Part shown: piece after piece, positions 58,801-64,000 of the stretch
How positions within the stretch are numbered: position 1 is the first letter of the stretch
How the letters are laid out: every line of letters begins with the position of its first letter
Assembly (NCBI RefSeq): GCF_022539665.2
Contig: NC_081335.1
Location: 1,364,001-1,428,000 of the forward strand
DNA from: Daphnia carinata
Taxonomy: Eukaryota; Arthropoda; Branchiopoda; Diplostraca; Daphniidae
DNA length: 64,000 nucleotides
Direction of reading: 5' to 3'
Translations under genes and position numbers: made by a program
The notes under the pieces: model-generated
What the model was told of the DNA's origin: nothing
The model's database searches: none
The model's input: only the letters and a program-made list of their open reading frames with translations

Positions 58801-61119
58801 GACACCACCAGAAAAGCAGGGATGATTTTTTTTTTTTTTTTTTTAAGCGAAGAAATTCTAGTGGAATCGAATGGCAAAACACAATATAAAAAAAAAGAAA
58901 AGAAAAGTTGAGCTTACATTTGACATTGAGATGGAAGACGTCGCTTTCCGTTTCTCCTTCCCGGTTGGTTGCGGAACATCGGTAGCGCCCGGCGCTGTGG
59001 CGGCCCACGCGCTGCAACACCAAACTCTGGTTGGTCGTGATGACGCCGGCCGAGATGTTGTGATTGAGTTTCTTCTCCTGCGCTCCGTTTAACGGCAAAC
59101 ACAAGAACGCAATTAAAAAACGCACATCAAATAAAACACTAACATAGATTAAACAAAAATAAAAGGCTCAAAAGCCAATTGAAGGTGATGTATCTATTGG
59201 ATTTCTTTTTTTTTTTCTTCGTAAAATTCAAACTCACGTTGTGAAACCATTCGAGGCGCGTCACGGGCGGCAGGGCAGAAGCGCGGCAATCAAAGTAGAC
59301 GTCGTCGCCCTCCTTGATGTTGGCAGCCATTAGATTGGATCCAAGAGCCAGCTGCACATCCGGTCGGGCTGTGTTGAATGCGAGCCAGAGAGAGAGTAGT
59401 AAACGAGTATTAAACAAAAACAGACTCATTGAGACGCTTTCTTTTTGTTACTAATGACTACTAGAAGGGAACGGCAAGAGGATCCTAAGTCACCCAACCG
59501 TGTGATGGTTATGGTATATGGGCGAGTAACAAGGCCGTTAAGGCTTCCCGCCCATCCGTTGGTAGGCCAACTCATTAATTACACGATAGCGGATTTCAAA
59601 GGCTGGGGTAAAAAAAAAAGAAAATTTTTTTTTTTGAAATGGTGATACCGTAGACGACGAGATGTTTAGCGTCTTCTTTGTAATGTTCGGGAAAGTAACC
59701 AGCGTTGTGTTGTCCCGCTGGCGGTTCGAGAATGACGACACCAGCTTCATTTACTCGGCTGATGTTGACGTTTTTGGCCCGGCAACTGAGTCTCTTGCCG
59801 CGATCTTCAACCATCGGAGTGAAACGTATGATCCCTTTCGTTTCATTCCAGCCCGAGCTCGGTGACTGTTCCAAAAAGGTAGCAATAGAAAGGGTTAGAG
59901 TTGCATCAATCACCGCGATTTCAGTGGGAGGCATTTAATTATAAAAAAAAATGGGTTAGGATTTTTCAAATAGAATCCGCGCTGGCCAAACGGCGCGTAT
60001 GGCATATATTCGCTTTATTGCGTGACATACCGGTTGAGCCAATGTTTCGCTGAGGATACGATCGTCCAGTTGCCAGGTGAGGACGGGAGGCGGTCTGGAA
60101 CCAACAACTAAGCACGTCAGGACTACCTCCTTGCCGGCCGAAAGGGGTTGATCGGCGCCCAGGAGCTGGACGCTCAACGGTGGCACTGTGAGTAAGTAAT
60201 ATTTTATACAATAGATGATTGGATGGGGTCTACACAGGTCCACTACTGAAATATACAAGTGAAAAAAAAAAAAAAAAGCCTAGACGAAAACGAATGGCGG
60301 GCAGAGAAGCAATCGGATTATAGCAAGAGCCAACTGATTCAGAATTCATCGAAGCAATCCTGCAATAGCAGCTGGTTCTTTTTTTTTTTTTTTTTTAATC
60401 TCTTCTATATGTATCCCGTTCGTCTCCGCATCTCGTTTGGATTTCCTTAGTGACCGCGGAAAGAGATAAAGAGACCAATCCATCCGGTTCGATTAATTAG
60501 TTTCCTTATTCTTTCCGTTCGCGTCCACCGTTTTTCCCGCACAAAGAAACCCTCGGACCCAGCTCTACGGGGGCACATCAGGGTGGAAACTCACGGAAGG
60601 AAAATACAATTAAAGGGGAACAAAAAGAGAGAAAGAAGAACAAACGAAACAATAAAAGTCGATCGAAAAAGAAAACTTACTGTGGAGATCGATGGTAACG
60701 CTCGTCGAGACGGGCATTGTCAAGTTCGAGTTGGAGGCTTCGCACGTTAGCGTGGCGTCCAGATCGCTGCGGTCAAGTGATGGTAACCACAGATCATTGC
60801 GTATCGTGTTGTCAAAGGTCGTCACGAACGAATCGTCAATCACGCGTCCGTCCCGCCACCAAACTAAACGTGGCAGAGGCTTACCTGTAGGCCCATCAGA
60901 CGTTGATTATCGATTTGGTTTTTAGGACTCGTTTGAATCGGTGATTCACTTTCAAAAATGATGTTGAAACATGAAACGATTCATTGGTTATCAATAATTA
61001 TGTACCTCCAGATGTTTCGCACGAGAGCGAAAGGGCTTGGCCAGCTGTCATCGGCGCTAGCGTAGACGAGGCTGTCAGCTGGCCTTCTTTGGCCACGATG
61101 ATTGGCCGTCTCGGTGGCA
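43838..61119 (-). CDS. side: Sidestep-family Ig/FN3 transmembrane receptor (N-terminal exons outside window)
   Basis: Eleven exons in phase: 61006-61119, 60681-60884, 60031-60185, 59649-59865, 59238-59368, 58918-59077, 56553-56849, 47537-47917, 44931-45287, 44186-44355 and 43838-44038 (stop 43838-43840), about 794 aa. The first six make three Ig domains (PMTAGQALSLSCETSGGKPLPRLVWW; VVLTCLVVGSRPPP; VYFDCRASALPPVTRLEWFHN with GRYRCSATN). Next comes an Ig with KYAPFCRSGQHRVYGVARHE, then an FN3 domain starting DKPDPLSNCSV, a membrane segment (VAIVTGVISALFLLASLLVV) and a cytoplasmic part with DDRNPDLIPHRDG. These linked signatures are those of insect Sidestep proteins, the muscle or target-derived partners of Beaten-path in axon guidance. 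The N-terminal Ig and the signal peptide must lie beyond 64000. The protein ends KKKESSV, a class I PDZ-ligand pattern. Confidence 0.88.
45288..47536 (-). other. Intron of the Sidestep-family gene (2.2 kb)
   Basis: Separates the FN3 exon from the transmembrane exon. Includes a C-run near 46361 and A-runs. No gene or named repeat supported. Confidence 0.6.
47918..56552 (-). other. 8.6 kb intron of the Sidestep-family gene
   Basis: Contains many homopolymer runs (C at 48297-48313 and 51426-51436, T at 48728-48740, G at 48589-48595), a short duplicated GGACAAGTGGTGT near 51538-51564, and a B-box-like GGGTTCGAATTCC on the minus strand near 54009-54021. None of the small open frames has a domain I recognise. 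Size and position leave room for regulatory DNA. Confidence 0.55.
56850..58917 (-). other. Intron of the Sidestep-family gene with AAAC microsatellite
   Basis: 2 kb between the Ig exons. A tetranucleotide AAAC repeat lies at 58099-58125 and a G-run of about 14 near 57961. No gene supported. Confidence 0.6.
58099..58125. repeat. (AAAC)n microsatellite
   Basis: Six to seven consecutive AAAC units inside an intron. Confidence 0.9.
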
Positions 61120-64000
61120 CTGCAGAGAGTAAAAAATAACAAAAAAGAAAACATTTAGCAACAAAATAAAAACCCGACTGGATAGAATAGAAAACAAGTT
61201 CAGTCGGAAGGGATAGGGCCCAAGGGTCCAGTCAGCCTTTATCTGATTGCTGTCGATTGCATTGCACTTGCTGACTGCGTGAAAATTGGTGAAACGAAAC
61301 AAGTGAAATCGAGGGAGTAGGCCGAAAAAATAAAATAAAAAATAATTCCACAGAGAGCAAGTTTGTCGGAACTCTTGTCAATTGTAAGTACAGCGTAGTT
61401 CTAGCTCAGTTTCAGGCCAACCGAACGTCGGCATGGCCGAGCCAAAGCCGACTGACATAACTGCCTTCAGTGAATTGACGAACGCTCCGTTGATTTCATT
61501 CATTGTCCCAGCCCACGGCAACTGAAAATGGGGGGTGTCTATTAGGAATGCATCGTAACAGAGGAATCCGCCCTAATTTCATTATCCTCACCCATCCCAC
61601 TAGAACTTAAAGACAAAAAAATGCCGTTGGTCACGTTAACGATGCCTCTCCATTCTAACCCCCCACTTCGTGCCTTCTCCGTTTTCTCTCTTTACCCCTT
61701 TGACTGTCATCTCAATTTTAATGATCCTATTCAGAGTAAAATGATTCATATCCCAGATAGAGAAAGGCGACGTGGCAATGTTAGCAGTGAGACACTGGTT
61801 CATTTTCGCATCCATGAACTCCTTGTTCTCCGCAAATTTCATTTGCCGCCTGGCTGATAAGAAGCGCTGCACGCCAACGGGATTCCCGGTGACTTTTCGT
61901 CACTCGCTTCTTCGCGCAGGCGGGATTTTCAATGGCCGGCAATTCTTCGGGTCGGTGGCGGAGCATCTCGACCACAACTAGTCGTTAATCTCGATGACAT
62001 TGTAGCTCATTAGCGAAGAGCGCGCGAGTTTCTGCAACTTCATCCGAAGGATTCGAACTATTTGAAAATCTTGTCCACACGCCATGGTTTTGACTTTTGA
62101 TTCTTCGATTTTTTTTTCTGATTCGATGGGATAAGATACCGGTGGATTGTATCCGGTACATTGCTTTTATTTCGTGTCGCTGTTTCGATATGCACATGTT
62201 GAAAAGTCTTTGGCGTTACCATGGCAATAGCATGGAACTAAAAGAGGACACACACAAATAAATACATTAAAGTAAAAAGATTTACGAAATCATATAGGGA
62301 AAACACATAAATCTTTGAAAAGGAAGGATATTCGTTTGATTTTCCAATGAACGTGCCGCTCTCATTTTCCTTTTTAAACCCTCACGGCGCTACCGTGACT
62401 CTCGATACGGAAAGGTAAAAAGAAGAAAAAAAAAAGAATCGATCAGAAGCTACAAACAGGAGAAATATAGTTGCGTAATCCACTATAAAACTGAGCTACG
62501 GGACGATCGATTCGCATCTGAAAACGATATAGCACACGAAGATTCACAGCCAATCGATGACGATGACTAACAAAAAAATGGCAGTCGAGGTGAGTTTTTT
62601 TTCCGTCAAGTTCTTGACAACGCGTTATTTTCCCAACATCTGCCGTATTTCTGATTCTTATTATTTGAAGGCGTCAACAAAATCCGCTGCACGAAAATCC
62701 CACATCTGATGATTACCTCCCGCCGTCTCTCTTTCTGCTCGTAATCTTTTTCCTTGTTTAGTTCCGTCGTGTCTTTTTTTTTGTTGTTGTTGTTTTCTTC
62801 TCCTCTTTTGTTGTTTATCTTGCGGTTGTTCCAGGCGTTGCGGATGTTTCGTAATGCGCGCGCGCACCGCGCCAATGTCAAGTTTATTTAAACCTCCCGT
62901 TTTTTTTTGGTTTTTTTTTGCTCTTTTTTCTTCTTCCATTCTTAGACGTGCATGAAAAGAAAAAAAAAAAAAAGTTCAATGATAAAAACGAGTAAAATCC
63001 CTGTACACAAGGTCTAGACGAAATCCATAACCAACTTTATTTGTTTCTGGTTTATCTTTCTTTTGTGTATGTGCGCTCTTCTTCCGTTTCTTTTCTTTTG
63101 ATGCAGCGGAAAAGAAAAAGCGCAGACTCAAGTTAACCGAGTCCCTTTTTTGTTTTGTTTTTTGTTGTCGAGCAATCAAAAGAGACACGGCAAGGAAATA
63201 AAGAGACAATCAGAGAATCAACGGCTAAAAAAATAAAAGGAAACCGACACGGACAAACAGCCCGTCCTATCTTCCATATATTCCACGTAAAACATAATCC
63301 GCTAAATATTAAAGCGCAATGAACGGCGCATCATTTTTCAATGATAATCAACTCCGCTGTTCATGAACAAATTCAAAAATTTAAAAGGACTTCTATTGGC
63401 AAACACCTGATTTAATACTATCGATCCACTGCGGATGAATCACAGCGCTTTTGAAGCCCAGACCTAACCCAATCCAACCTCTTCATCATCGATATTGTAG
63501 CTCCTATGATTGAGTTTGTATACAATGACAAGAAAACATGACTGTAGCGCACATAAAGAACGAAAGACAAGATACGTAAATCCGGATCATTATCGGAAAT
63601 GTGCGGCAAAAGAACGTCTCGGCATTTGTTGATGCGAAAGCGGATGTTTACGTTTTGTTTGCGGCTTTTTTCGCTTTCGTTCTATAGATAACGCACTAAA
63701 TGTAACGGAGAAGACTGACAAAGAAAGAAACAAGGTTCGAACCATCTACAGTGGAGGGTCTCTCCTCTGTGCACGTTGAATAGTATCCACAATTTGGCGT
63801 GGAGTCTGCGTTGAGGAAAAAATGGGGGGGGGGGGGGGCACAAGAAAGGCGGCAAAAGAAGAGAGGAAATTGAATGACTTCCTATACGATGTGAAAGATT
63901 CCCTGAGCCGAGAAAACGTCTCTTAAGACATCAAGCAACAAACCATTGAGGCGGACCGGGAGTAGATTGAAACCGGCCTTTTCTTTTTCTTTTTGTTTCT
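61120..64000 (-). other. Upstream intron of the Sidestep-family gene
   Basis: The exon at 61006-61119 begins mid-codon after a good acceptor, so this stretch must be intron or contain exons I did not find. I searched the minus strand for a V-type Ig domain (Cys ... Trp-Tyr ... Tyr-x-Cys) and saw none. G-run at 63824-63838. Confidence 0.5.

Noticed and set aside
61380-61540. Possible N-terminal Ig exon of the Sidestep-family gene
   Set aside because: No Cys/Trp/Tyr-x-Cys pattern in any minus frame and no well-placed splice sites in phase.

Overview
The window reads as nuclear DNA of an arthropod. Short introns of about 60-80 bp, an animal fibrillar collagen, a Sidestep-family receptor, an SPPL2-type protease and an alpha-tubulin fit a branchiopod crustacean such as Daphnia best. 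The genus is my inference; no marker in the window proves it.

Layout. (1) 1-2170, + strand: the 3' coding part of a large gene with KIF26/VAB-8-like C-terminal motifs. (2) 3216-5799, + strand: a complete, divergent and very intron-rich alpha-tubulin (18 coding exons, about 452 aa). (3) 6250-25233: an accessory island built as a giant inverted repeat. Two near-identical arms (about 6669-15072 and 16369-24801) surround a 1.3 kb spacer. Each arm holds, from outside to inside, a terminal unit with an intact five-exon 175-aa gene, a strongly structured RNA-like segment, two tRNA-like sequences, a small TIR element, a 23-bp minisatellite, low-coding DNA with Cys-rich ORFs, a basic-protein gene fragment and a decayed vasa-like DEAD-box helicase fragment that keeps its introns. 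The terminal unit recurs, decayed, on both sides of the centre, so the island looks like two ~9 kb elements with long terminal inverted repeats lying head to head. (4) 26028-34596, - strand: a complete fibrillar collagen gene (24 coding exons, about 1564 aa) with an upstream TATA box. (5) 36683-41839, - strand: a complete SPPL2-type signal-peptide-peptidase-like protease (12 exons, 566 aa). (6) 43838-61119, - strand: most of a Sidestep-family immunoglobulin receptor. Its N-terminal exons lie beyond the window, and it contains an 8.6 kb intron.

The five host genes belong to unrelated processes (cytoskeleton, extracellular matrix, intramembrane proteolysis, axon guidance). Nothing suggests a shared pathway. 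The unusual part is the inverted-repeat island. A transcript crossing it would fold into a long double-stranded RNA carrying vasa-like sequence, which makes it a candidate hairpin-RNA locus. A gene-capturing foldback-type transposon is the simplest structural reading, and an assembly artefact must be excluded. Exon coordinates below were worked out by hand from splice sites and reading phase.
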